This document shows, piece by piece, positions 47,991-55,558 of a stretch of DNA of 64,000 nt. How positions within the stretch are numbered: the stretch's first letter is position 1; each line of letters opens with the position of its first letter. The notes below the pieces were generated by a model. It did not search any database, was not told the origin of the DNA, and was given only the letters and a program-made list of their open reading frames with translations. Source of the stretch: JBGAQP01 sp044220635 (GTDB lineage Bacteria > Pseudomonadota > Gammaproteobacteria > Burkholderiales > Usitatibacteraceae); contig JBGAQP010000010.1 in assembly GCA_044220635.1 (NCBI GenBank), positions 58,572-122,571 of the forward strand, given 5' to 3'. The position numbers and the translations under genes were made by a program.

Positions 47991-49928
47991 GTGACCGAAA
48001 AACTGCGCATCATCGAAGCCCTCGGAGAAGAAGGGCTGTTGCTCCCGGGGCTGGTCAACCTCGGACTGGCCGCGAATGATCGCGCCAAGTACCGATTCAC
48101 GCTGCTGCAGACCGCCCAGGCGCAGGCCGAATCCCCCGAGGGGCAGCTCCCGGACCTGCGGCGCGAGCGCGAGGCCTGCGGAATCGACGAGCCCGACCTC
48201 GACGCCGTGGTGCACGCGAGCCGCCGCGTCGATGGCACGGGCTACTCGATCCCGCACGGCGCGCGGCTCGTGGCCGCCATCGCCGAGGACCTCGATGCGA
48301 TGCTCGCTCCGGTTCGACAGGCCGATCCCGTGGCCGCCGCCGGCTTCGGTGCGCGCCTGGAAGCCCTGCAGGAGGACCTCGCACCGCCTCGCGACGATAT
48401 CCTCGCCGCCGCGACCGTCGCCGCGCTCACCTCGGCGGACCGCGGGCATCGCGACACCGCGCACCTGCTGGTGATGGACCTGCACAAGGCGCTCAACCGC
48501 CTGCAGGCGGCGATCGCCACGGAGTCGCTCGACGGCGCCCAGGTCTACGGCCTCGAGGCGCCGGACCGGCCCCTCGTGCAGGCGTTCATGCGCGGGGTCA
48601 ACCGCACCGCCCCGCTCAAGTTCGACCACCCGGGGCTCGCCACGACGGCGACGCGCTCGGGCGCGAAGCTCGTGATCCAGAACGACATCGGCACGACCGA
48701 CGCGCACGTGATCGTCGTGAACGTCCAGGGGCTCGCGGCGACGGTCACCTACACCGACGTCCACCTGCAGCGCCTGCTCTTCCTGCAGGCGCTGCTCGAG
48801 CGCCACGAGGTGCACTGGGAGGACACGCTCTCGCGCACCGACCGGTCGATGGAGGAGGGGATCTACCACCTCGCGGTCGGCGTGTTCCAGGCGCGCGACA
48901 CGGCGCAGCTCGATGAATACCTCGCCTTCCTCGGGTCGCGGCTGGTCTTCCTGATCGACTGGAACCGCGCGCGCAAGCGGCTGCAGTCGCTCGTGCGCAA
49001 GTCGCTCGCGCTTCGCCTGCTCAAGCGCGCGGCCGACGGCGATCACGGGCACATGGGATTCCTGAGAGCGGGCGGCGAGCGGCTCGTCTTCGACGCGCTC
49101 GCGGCGAACGCGGAAGCGCAGGTGCGCCCCGGCGAGCGCCTCGACGAATCCCTCGGCGACGCCGCCGCCGAGAGCTACCTCGCGTACGTGCTGCGCGTGT
49201 GCGCCGAAGGCCTGCTCGCGGGCCGTCCCGAGGCGCTCATCCGCGACGAGGTGCGCGCCGAGCTCGCCCGCCACTTCCGCAGCAACGAGGAGCGGCTGCT
49301 CGAGGTCGCCTCCGAGCACGCCGCGATCATCTACGAGCTCGCCGCGGCGATCCGCGACGGCTTCGTCGCCGCGCGCCTGGGCGAATCCGAGCGGCTGCAG
49401 GCGACCGTGCGCCGCGCGAAGGCCTGGGAGCGGCGCGCCGACGAATGCGTGGTGCAGGCCCGCGAGCACGCGCGCCACGGCGAGGGCGCCACTTTCTTCC
49501 TCGAGTTGCTGGGCGATGCCGATGACGTCGCCGACGAGCTCGAGGAGGCCGCATTCCACCTCTCGCTGCTGGGCACCACGATGCCCGAGGCGCCCCGCGA
49601 GGCCCTCGGCCGGCTGGGAGATCTCGCGCTCGCCGGCGCCCAGGAATACGTGAAGGCGCTCGCCTCGGTGCGATCGCTCGGCCGCGGCTCCGCCCGCGAG
49701 CACACGCAGGACTTCCTCGAGGCGATCCATCGCGTCATGGGCACGGAGCGCGCGACCGACGAGGCCCAGCGCGCCGTGGAGCGCTCGCTCGTGGCGAGCG
49801 CCGTCGACGCTCGCTCGCTCTTCGTGGCCGCGGAGACCGCGAAGAACATCGAGCAGGCGACCGACGGCATGATGCACGCCTGCCTTCGCCTGCGCGACCG
49901 CTTCCTCACGCGCCCGATCACCGCGTAG
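47991..49928 (+). CDS. Large helical protein of unknown function, DUF47/PhoU-like C-terminus
   Basis: About 645 residues, no signal peptide. The N-terminal third is helical; residues about 190-270 contain NRTAPLKFDHPGLATTATRS and GAKLVIQNDIGTTDAHVIVV, which look like a small globular domain. The last 200 residues (RRADECVVQAREHARHGEGA, FLELLGDADDVADELEEAAF) have the heptad pattern of DUF47/PhoU-type phosphate-related helical bundles. The start is a GTG at 47991; the open frame continues upstream but without a ribosome site, so it is uncertain. The PPDK-like gene follows after 14 bp and the two clearly form an operon. I do not recognise a characterised homologue. Confidence 0.78.
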   Translation: MTEKLRIIEALGEEGLLLPGLVNLGLAANDRAKYRFTLLQTAQAQAESPEGQLPDLRREREACGIDEPDLDAVVHASRRVDGTGYSIPHGARLVAAIAEDLDAMLAPVRQADPVAAAGFGARLEALQEDLAPPRDDILAAATVAALTSADRGHRDTAHLLVMDLHKALNRLQAAIATESLDGAQVYGLEAPDRPLVQAFMRGVNRTAPLKFDHPGLATTATRSGAKLVIQNDIGTTDAHVIVVNVQGLAATVTYTDVHLQRLLFLQALLERHEVHWEDTLSRTDRSMEEGIYHLAVGVFQARDTAQLDEYLAFLGSRLVFLIDWNRARKRLQSLVRKSLALRLLKRAADGDHGHMGFLRAGGERLVFDALAANAEAQVRPGERLDESLGDAAAESYLAYVLRVCAEGLLAGRPEALIRDEVRAELARHFRSNEERLLEVASEHAAIIYELAAAIRDGFVAARLGESERLQATVRRAKAWERRADECVVQAREHARHGEGATFFLELLGDADDVADELEEAAFHLSLLGTTMPEAPREALGRLGDLALAGAQEYVKALASVRSLGRGSAREHTQDFLEAIHRVMGTERATDEAQRAVERSLVASAVDARSLFVAAETAKNIEQATDGMMHACLRLRDRFLTRPITA

Positions 49929-49942
49929 GCCGCGGCGAGCCG

Positions 49943-51583
49943 ATGGGAGCCGTCGAAACCAAGCCCGGGGCGATCGCGAGCCAGGTCTTCTTCGTCGGCG
50001 CCGGCCGCGCCCAGCTCGGCTCCGTCGCCGAGATGGGATTCAAGGCCTTCAACCTCGGGCGCATGGCGGCCATCGGGCTCAACGTGCCCCACGCCTTCGT
50101 CCTGCCCACCGGCGTGTGCCGGTCCTTTCCCGCCGCCGGCGGCGTGCTGCCCGAGGAAATCCGCGGCCAGTTGCGTGCCGCGATCCGCCAGCTCGAGCTG
50201 TCCACGGGGCTTGCCTTCGGCGGGGAGCGCCGGCCGCTGCTCGTTTCCGTGCGATCGGGTGCCCCGGTGTCGATGCCGGGCATGATGGACACGGTCCTCA
50301 ACGTGGGACTGAACGAGGACACGCTCGCGGGACTGCTGCGCCTGACGGGTAACCCGCGGCTCGTATGGGATTCGTACCGGCGACTGGTCCAGGCCTATGC
50401 CGCGGTCGTCGGCGGCTGCGACCCCGCGCCGTTCGCCGAGGAAACCGCGCGGGTCCTGCGCGTCGAGCGCGCCGAGCGCCTGTCGGACCTCGATTTCCGC
50501 GGGCTGCGCTCGCTCGCGCAGGGCTTCCTGGAAATCTACCGCGAGCTGACCGGAATGCGCTTTCCGAGAAGCCCGGTCGAGCAGCTCGAAACGGCCGTCG
50601 AGGCCGTCTTCAGGTCCTGGTGGAGCCGCCGGGCGGTCGAGTATCGGCGCCTGAACGGCATCGACGAGGCCCTGGGGACCGCGGTGACCGTGCAGCGCAT
50701 GGTCTTCGGCAACGCCGGCGGCACCTCGGGCGCCGGGGTGGCGTTCACGCGCGACCCCGCCACCGGGGAGAACCGCCTGTACCTCGATTTCGCGTTCAAT
50801 GCGCAGGGCGAGGACGTGGTCTCGGGTCGCGAGGCGCTCGAGTCCCCCGAGCGCCTCGTCGAGTGCATGCCCGGTCTCCTCCCCCAGCTCGCCGACATCC
50901 GCGGCCGGCTGGAGCGCGAGTTCCGCGACGCCCAAGAGATCGAGTTCACGGTCCAGGACGGCGAGCTTTTCATGCTCCAGACCCGCACGGGAAAGCGTTC
51001 GCCGCTCGCGGCCCTGCGCATGGCCGTGGAGCAGGTGGAGGAGGCGCTCATCGACCGCTCGCAGGCGCTCGCCCGGCTCTCCGGGATCGACCTCGATGCG
51101 ATCCGCACCGCCGAGGTCGTTCCCGGGCCGGGTTGCGAGCGTCTGGCGACGGGGCAGGGCGCCAGCACTGGCGTGGCCCGGGGGCGCCTGGCCCTCGATT
51201 GCGACGCGGCCGCACGGATGGTTTCGCGAGGCCACAAGGCGATCCTCGTGCGGCGCGAAGTCTCGACGGAAGACATCGGCGGGATCGCGGTCGTCGCGGG
51301 CCTGCTCACCGCCCTCGGTGGGCGCACGTCCCACGCGGCGGTCGTCGCGCGGCATCTCGGAAAGGTCTGCGTCGTCGGCTGTCCCGCGCTCGCGATCGAT
51401 CTCGATGCACGCCGGATGGTCCTCGGGAATCGCTCCCTGGGCGAAGGGGAGATCCTCTCGATCAATGGTGCCTCGGGCGAAGTTTTCCTGGGCGAGCTCG
51501 AGATCCACGAGGAAAAGCCCCTCGCCCTGCTGGAACAGGTCCGCCGCTGGAGGGACGAGCCGGCGCCGCCGTCCGCAGCCTGA
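49943..51583 (+). CDS. Pyruvate-phosphate-dikinase-like protein lacking the PEP/pyruvate domain
   Basis: 546 residues. An ATP-grasp nucleotide domain (about 1-350) has SVRSGAPVSMPGMMDTVLNV, very close to the PPDK consensus, and FTRDPATGE, FNAQGEDVVSG and EIEFTVQDGELFMLQTRTGK. The swivelling phosphohistidine domain follows with His464 in GGRTSHAAVVARHLGKV, including the threonine that is the regulatory site in PPDK. The protein ends there, where a full PPDK (about 870 residues) would continue into the TIM-barrel PEP/pyruvate domain. It could phosphorylate its own histidine from ATP and pass the phosphate to another protein. The upstream helical protein is the natural partner candidate. Confidence 0.85.
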   Translation: MGAVETKPGAIASQVFFVGAGRAQLGSVAEMGFKAFNLGRMAAIGLNVPHAFVLPTGVCRSFPAAGGVLPEEIRGQLRAAIRQLELSTGLAFGGERRPLLVSVRSGAPVSMPGMMDTVLNVGLNEDTLAGLLRLTGNPRLVWDSYRRLVQAYAAVVGGCDPAPFAEETARVLRVERAERLSDLDFRGLRSLAQGFLEIYRELTGMRFPRSPVEQLETAVEAVFRSWWSRRAVEYRRLNGIDEALGTAVTVQRMVFGNAGGTSGAGVAFTRDPATGENRLYLDFAFNAQGEDVVSGREALESPERLVECMPGLLPQLADIRGRLEREFRDAQEIEFTVQDGELFMLQTRTGKRSPLAALRMAVEQVEEALIDRSQALARLSGIDLDAIRTAEVVPGPGCERLATGQGASTGVARGRLALDCDAAARMVSRGHKAILVRREVSTEDIGGIAVVAGLLTALGGRTSHAAVVARHLGKVCVVGCPALAIDLDARRMVLGNRSLGEGEILSINGASGEVFLGELEIHEEKPLALLEQVRRWRDEPAPPSAA

Positions 51584-51680
51584 TTCCCGTCTGCTTGTCG
51601 TTGATTCGCAAGGCGTTCACCCAGCCTGGCGCAGGTGCCGTTCGTTTGCGGCGGATCAACTCGTGGCCGGCCAGCTCGGC

Positions 51681-51708
51681 TATACTAATAATAACAATTC
51701 TCATTCAG
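51681..51708 (+). promoter_or_regulatory. -10 box and overlapping Fur-box-like site for feoAB
   Basis: TATACT (51681-51686) is a good -10. The next 19 bases (51687-51705, AATAATAACAATTCTCATT) match 12 of 19 positions of the Fur consensus. Both lie 10-40 bp before the feoA ATG in an AT-rich island. Binding of Fe2+-Fur here would block transcription start, as expected for an iron-uptake operon. Confidence 0.65.
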
Positions 51709-51717
51709 ATAGCCCCA

Positions 51718-52017
51718 ATGCCCCCGAAACGCCCCGATTCCTCATCGCTGGCCACAGTGCCTCCCGGGACCTGGTACACGGTGAGCCGGGTCGTCGCCCC
51801 CGATTCGCTGCCCGAGTGGGGGCATCGCCTCGCCGAGATCGGGTTCATTCCCGGCGAGTCCGTGCGCGTGTTGACGAGGGGAATGCCCGGGGGCGATCCG
51901 GTGGCGGTCCGCGTCGGACATTCGACGTTCGCGCTGCGCAAGGCCGAGGCCGATTGCGTCAAGGTCGAGCCTCTCCTGGGGCCGACCGAATCGACAGGCC
52001 TCGAAGCCCGGCGATGA
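51718..52017 (+). CDS. feoA: Ferrous iron transport protein A
   Basis: 99 residues, slightly longer than most FeoA proteins (75-85). The SH3-like core is TVSRVVAPDSLPEWGHRLAEIG followed by FIPGESVRVLTRG, GDPVAVRVGHSTFALRKAEA, with the conserved LAEIGFIPGE turn. FeoA is a small cytoplasmic protein that assists FeoB. It begins at the ATG at 51718 behind the Fur-box-like promoter and overlaps feoB by 4 bp (ATGA), so the three feo-region genes are translationally coupled. Confidence 0.95.
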   Translation: MPPKRPDSSSLATVPPGTWYTVSRVVAPDSLPEWGHRLAEIGFIPGESVRVLTRGMPGGDPVAVRVGHSTFALRKAEADCVKVEPLLGPTESTGLEARR

Positions 52018-53903
52018 GCGCGGTCCCGATCCGTTTCCCGGAAGCGCATCCGCGGCTGGTCGCGATCGTCGGCAACCCCAACTGCGGGAAGACCGCGCTC
52101 TTCAATCGCCTGACCGGAAGCCGGCAGAAGGTCGCGAATTACGCGGGGGTCACCGTCGAGCGCAAGGAAGGCCGATTGACGACCCCGGCGGGCCGCCGGC
52201 TGCGCCTGCTCGACCTTCCCGGGGCCTACAGCCTGAGCGCCCGCTCGCCGGACGAGCGCATCACCTGCGAGGTGCTCCAGGGCCAGGCCCGCGGCGAGGA
52301 GCGCCCGGAGCTCGTGATCTGCGTCGTGGACGCGGCCAACCTCCGGCGCGGCCTGCGCATGGTCCTCGAAGTGAGGCAACTCGGGCTGCCGACCGTGGTG
52401 GCGCTGAACATGATGGACCTCGCGCGCGGTCGCGGCCTCGAGATCGACCCTGTCGCGCTCTCATGCGAACTCGGCGTGCCCGTGGCTCCGACGGTCGCCG
52501 TCGAGAAGGAGGGCGCGAACGCCCTGCTCGACGTCCTCGACCATCCGGAAACCTGGCACGCGCCCGCGGAAACGCCGGCCGCCTCCGATCGCCCGGCCGA
52601 AATCCACGAACGGCACCACGAGGTGCGCCGCATCCTCTCGACCGCGGGGCTCGACCACGACCCGAGGCAGCACGCGAGCGACCGGATCGACAAATTCGTC
52701 CTGCATCCCGTGCTCGGGCCGCTGCTGCTCGTCGCGATCCTGTTCGTGGTCTTCCAGGCGGTGTTCGCCTGGGCCGAGGCGCCGATGGGCTGGATCGAGG
52801 CGGCGACCGCGGGCACCGGGGCGTGGATCGAGGCGCGGCTGCCCGTGAGCCTGCTGAGGAGCCTGGTCGTCGACGGGCTCGTGGCGGGCCTCGGCGGCGT
52901 GGTCGTGTTCCTGCCTCAGATCCTCATCCTGTTCTTCTTCATCCTGGTGCTGGAGGAGTCCGGCTACCTGCCCCGGGCGGCATTCCTCCTCGACCGGATG
53001 ATGGGCGGAGTGGGGCTCTCGGGGCGCTCGTTCATCCCGCTGCTGTCGAGCTTCGCCTGCGCGGTGCCGGGGATCATGGCCACCCGAACGATCCCCAATC
53101 CCCGCGACCGCTGGGTCACCATCATGGTCGCGCCCCTCATGACCTGCTCGGCGCGGCTGCCCGTCTATGCCTTGCTGATCGGCGCCTTCATCCCGCGCCG
53201 GGAAGTCTGGGGCGGGCTCGAGCTGCAAGGGCTGGTTCTCTTCGGCCTGTACCTCGCGGGGATCGCCGGCGGGCTCGCGGCCGCGCTCGCGCTCAAGTGG
53301 CTTTCACCGGGAAGCGACTCGCGCCAGCTGATGATGGAGTTGCCCGCCTACCACTGGCCGATGCCGCGCAACATCCTGATCGGGCTCTGGCACCGCGCGG
53401 CGATCTTCCTGAAGCGCGTGGGCGGCATCATCCTCGCGCTCATCGTGCTGCTCTGGTTCCTAAGCACTTTCCCCGCGCCGCCCGAAGGCGCCACGGGGGC
53501 GGCCATCGAGTACAGCTACGCGGGCCGGCTCGGAAAGCTCCTCGCCGTGGTCTTCGAGCCCATCGGCTTCAACTGGCAGATCTCGATCGCGCTCGTGCCC
53601 GGCCTGGCGGCGCGCGAAGTCGCCGTGAGCGCATTGGGCACGGTCTACGCCCTCTCGGCGGCAGGCGAGGGGACCGCCGAGGCGCTCGCACCGCTCATCG
53701 CCCAGAGTTGGGCGCTTCCGACGGCGCTCTCGCTCCTCGCCTGGTACGTCTTCGCCCCGCAATGCATCGCCACACTGGCGATGGCCAGGCGCGAGACCGG
53801 CAGCTGGGCGACACCCGCGCTGATGGCCGGGTATCTCTTCGGACTGGCCTACCTGGCGTCGTTCCTGACCTACCGGGCGGCCCTGGCGCTGGGGGCGGGA
53901 TGA
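52014..53903 (+). CDS. feoB: Ferrous iron transport protein B
   Basis: 629 residues, shorter than E. coli FeoB (773) but in the range of compact forms. The GTPase domain has G1 GNPNCGKT at 20-27, G3 DLPGAYSLS, and G4 NMMDL, followed by the helical regulatory part. The transmembrane region starts near residue 225 with LGPLLLVAILFVVFQAVFAW and includes the two Gate motifs (PRAAFLLDRMMGGVGLSGRS and MVAPLMTCSARLPVY). It is the inner-membrane Fe2+ importer. It overlaps feoA and the downstream small gene by 4 bp each. Confidence 0.96.
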   Translation: MSAVPIRFPEAHPRLVAIVGNPNCGKTALFNRLTGSRQKVANYAGVTVERKEGRLTTPAGRRLRLLDLPGAYSLSARSPDERITCEVLQGQARGEERPELVICVVDAANLRRGLRMVLEVRQLGLPTVVALNMMDLARGRGLEIDPVALSCELGVPVAPTVAVEKEGANALLDVLDHPETWHAPAETPAASDRPAEIHERHHEVRRILSTAGLDHDPRQHASDRIDKFVLHPVLGPLLLVAILFVVFQAVFAWAEAPMGWIEAATAGTGAWIEARLPVSLLRSLVVDGLVAGLGGVVVFLPQILILFFFILVLEESGYLPRAAFLLDRMMGGVGLSGRSFIPLLSSFACAVPGIMATRTIPNPRDRWVTIMVAPLMTCSARLPVYALLIGAFIPRREVWGGLELQGLVLFGLYLAGIAGGLAAALALKWLSPGSDSRQLMMELPAYHWPMPRNILIGLWHRAAIFLKRVGGIILALIVLLWFLSTFPAPPEGATGAAIEYSYAGRLGKLLAVVFEPIGFNWQISIALVPGLAAREVAVSALGTVYALSAAGEGTAEALAPLIAQSWALPTALSLLAWYVFAPQCIATLAMARRETGSWATPALMAGYLFGLAYLASFLTYRAALALGAG

Positions 53904-54097
53904 CCGGCGTTCTCGACCTAGTCGCGCTGTTGGTGGTCGCGGCCGCCGCCTGGCATGTGGGGAAGCGCCTTGGGCTCGCGCGCTGGTTCGACCGCCCGCC
54001 CGGGACATTGCGGCGCCGGTCGGCGCCCGCCGATCCGGGGCCATCCCTTGGCTGCGGGACTTGCGGGGGCTGCGGGAAAGGGGGCTGCGGCCGATGA
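53900..54097 (+). CDS. FeoB-associated Cys-rich small membrane protein
   Basis: 65 residues: one N-terminal membrane helix (LDLVALLVVAAAAWHVG), a basic linker and a C-terminal CGTCGGCGKGGC cluster of four cysteines. The pattern is that of the short FeoB-associated Cys-rich proteins, not of the winged-helix FeoC. The ATG overlaps the feoB stop (ATGA), so it is co-translated with the importer. The cysteines could bind Fe2+ or a cluster during transfer; this is inferred. It ends the feo operon; no T-rich terminator is seen directly after it. Confidence 0.82.
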   Translation: MTGVLDLVALLVVAAAAWHVGKRLGLARWFDRPPGTLRRRSAPADPGPSLGCGTCGGCGKGGCGR

Positions 54098-54135
54098 GCA
54101 CGGAGGCGGTGCTGGGTGGTCACCGAGAAAGTTTA

Positions 54136-54151
54136 CATAATACAAATTATG
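54136..54151. promoter_or_regulatory. Inverted repeat 1 upstream of the RND efflux operon
   Basis: CATAAT and ATTATG are perfect 6-bp arms separated by ACAA. It lies at the start of an AT-rich island (about 54120-54250) that contrasts with the GC-rich surroundings, 198 bp before the efflux adaptor gene. A dimeric repressor site or part of the promoter are possible. Confidence 0.5.
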
Positions 54152-54233
54152 CGTTTATCGGGTGTGTGGCGGTCATGGGAGATACTTCTGATAATTAACA
54201 TGAGATTTCCAACTCACACCATTGTTTTTACGT

Positions 54234-54249
54234 GCATTCTAAAGAATGC
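54234..54249. promoter_or_regulatory. Inverted repeat 2 upstream of the RND efflux operon
   Basis: GCATTC and GAATGC are perfect 6-bp arms separated by TAAA, giving the same 6-4-6 architecture as the site at 54136 but a different sequence. It lies 100 bp before the adaptor ATG. The 251-bp region between the feo and efflux operons also contains a short open frame (54116-54304) that I do not consider a gene. Confidence 0.5.
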
Positions 54250-54348
54250 CATTGCCGGGCAACACGCTCCCGAGGTCACCAACTCGCTCTTCCGCCTCTG
54301 TTAGCATTGGCGAACTCCAAGAACAACTGACTCTCAGGTAGAGCCTCC

Positions 54349-55542
54349 ATGCGCCTCGACACCCGCGTCGTCCTGGTCTGCGTAGCCGCCATTCTCGTTT
54401 CCTGCGGGGACAAGGCTCCCCCTCCTAAGGCCGCGCCGCCCGAAGTGGGTGTCGTCACCGTCACCCCGCGCGACGTTCCCGTCATCTACGAACAGGTCGG
54501 CCGCAGCGCCGGGTTCCGCGAAATCGAGGTGCGCCCGCGGATCTCCGGCATCCTCCAGAAGCGCCTCTACGCCGAGGGCCAGCCCGTCAAGGAAGGCCAG
54601 CCCCTGTTCCAGATCGATCCCGAGCCCTTCAAGGCAGCGCTCGAACAGGCGAAGGGTGCCCTGCGCCAGCAGGAGGCGGCGCTCGACCGGGCGAAAGCCG
54701 ACCTCGAGCGCATCGAGCCGCTTTTCAAGGAAAACGCGGTAAGCCGCAAGGACTACGACGACGCGCGGGCGGGCCTTGATTCGGCCTCCGCGGGGGTCGA
54801 CTCGGCGCGCGGCAAGGTGCGCGAGGCCGAGATCAACCTCGGCTACACGACCGTCACCGCGCCCATCGCCGGCGTCGCGAGCAAGGAAGCGAAGAGCGAG
54901 GGCAGCCTGGTCAGCAGTTCCGGCGACGCGGGCCTGCTCACCGTGATCTCCCAGCTCGACCCGATCTACGTGAACTTCTCCTATTCGGAGTCCGAGCGGC
55001 TGAAATATGACGAGGACCTCAGGTCCGGGCGCATCGTCGGGCCCGCCGCGAGGGTCACCGAGGCGAGGCTGCGGCTTTCCGACGGGCGCGACTTCCCGCT
55101 CAAGGGACGCGTGGATTTCGCCGACAGCCGCGTGGATCCCTCGACGGGCACCATCCGGGCGCGCGCCGAGTTCCCGAACCCGAAGGGCGAGGTGCTGCCC
55201 GGCCAGTTCGTGCGGGTCGGCATCGTCATCGGCGATCTCATCGGCGCCCTCCTCGTGCCCGAGCGCGCCATCACGCAGCAGCAGGCCACGCGCCTGGTGC
55301 TGGTCGTGAACGACAAGGACGTGGTCGAGGCAAGGCCCGTCGTGCTCGGCTGGCGCATCGGCGGCGAGGTGGCCCTCGTCTCCGGCGTGAAGGCCGGCGA
55401 GCGCGTGGTGGTCGACGGACTGCTCAAGGCGAGGCCGGGTTCCGCGGTGAGGCCCGTGCCCGGGCAGGCCGCCGCGGGCGCGGCGCCGGGCAAGGCCGGC
55501 GAGCCCCCGAAAGCCCCCGCCGGCGCACCCCCCCGGCTCTGA
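54349..55542 (+). CDS. RND efflux periplasmic adaptor (AcrA/MexA family)
   Basis: 397 residues, a lipoprotein: the signal ends in the lipobox LVSC with the lipidated cysteine near residue 19. The lipoyl half-motif EVRPRISGILQKRLYAEGQP, the coiled-coil hairpin (QAKGALRQQEAALDRAKADL), the second lipoyl half around GYTTVTAPIAGVASKEA and the beta-barrel (VPERAITQQQATRLVL) appear in the usual order. The C-terminus is Ala/Pro-rich. It bridges the inner-membrane pump and the outer-membrane channel encoded next. It starts behind an AT-rich control region with two inverted repeats; no regulator gene adjoins the operon. Confidence 0.95.
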   Translation: MRLDTRVVLVCVAAILVSCGDKAPPPKAAPPEVGVVTVTPRDVPVIYEQVGRSAGFREIEVRPRISGILQKRLYAEGQPVKEGQPLFQIDPEPFKAALEQAKGALRQQEAALDRAKADLERIEPLFKENAVSRKDYDDARAGLDSASAGVDSARGKVREAEINLGYTTVTAPIAGVASKEAKSEGSLVSSSGDAGLLTVISQLDPIYVNFSYSESERLKYDEDLRSGRIVGPAARVTEARLRLSDGRDFPLKGRVDFADSRVDPSTGTIRARAEFPNPKGEVLPGQFVRVGIVIGDLIGALLVPERAITQQQATRLVLVVNDKDVVEARPVVLGWRIGGEVALVSGVKAGERVVVDGLLKARPGSAVRPVPGQAAAGAAPGKAGEPPKAPAGAPPRL

Positions 55543-55558
55543 CGAGGGCGGAGCGCGG

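Noticed and set aside
54116..54304. Short open frame of 62 codons in the AT-rich region before the RND operon
   Set aside because: Its codon use is unlike the surrounding genes, there is no ribosome site, no recognisable protein, and it overlaps both regulatory inverted repeats.
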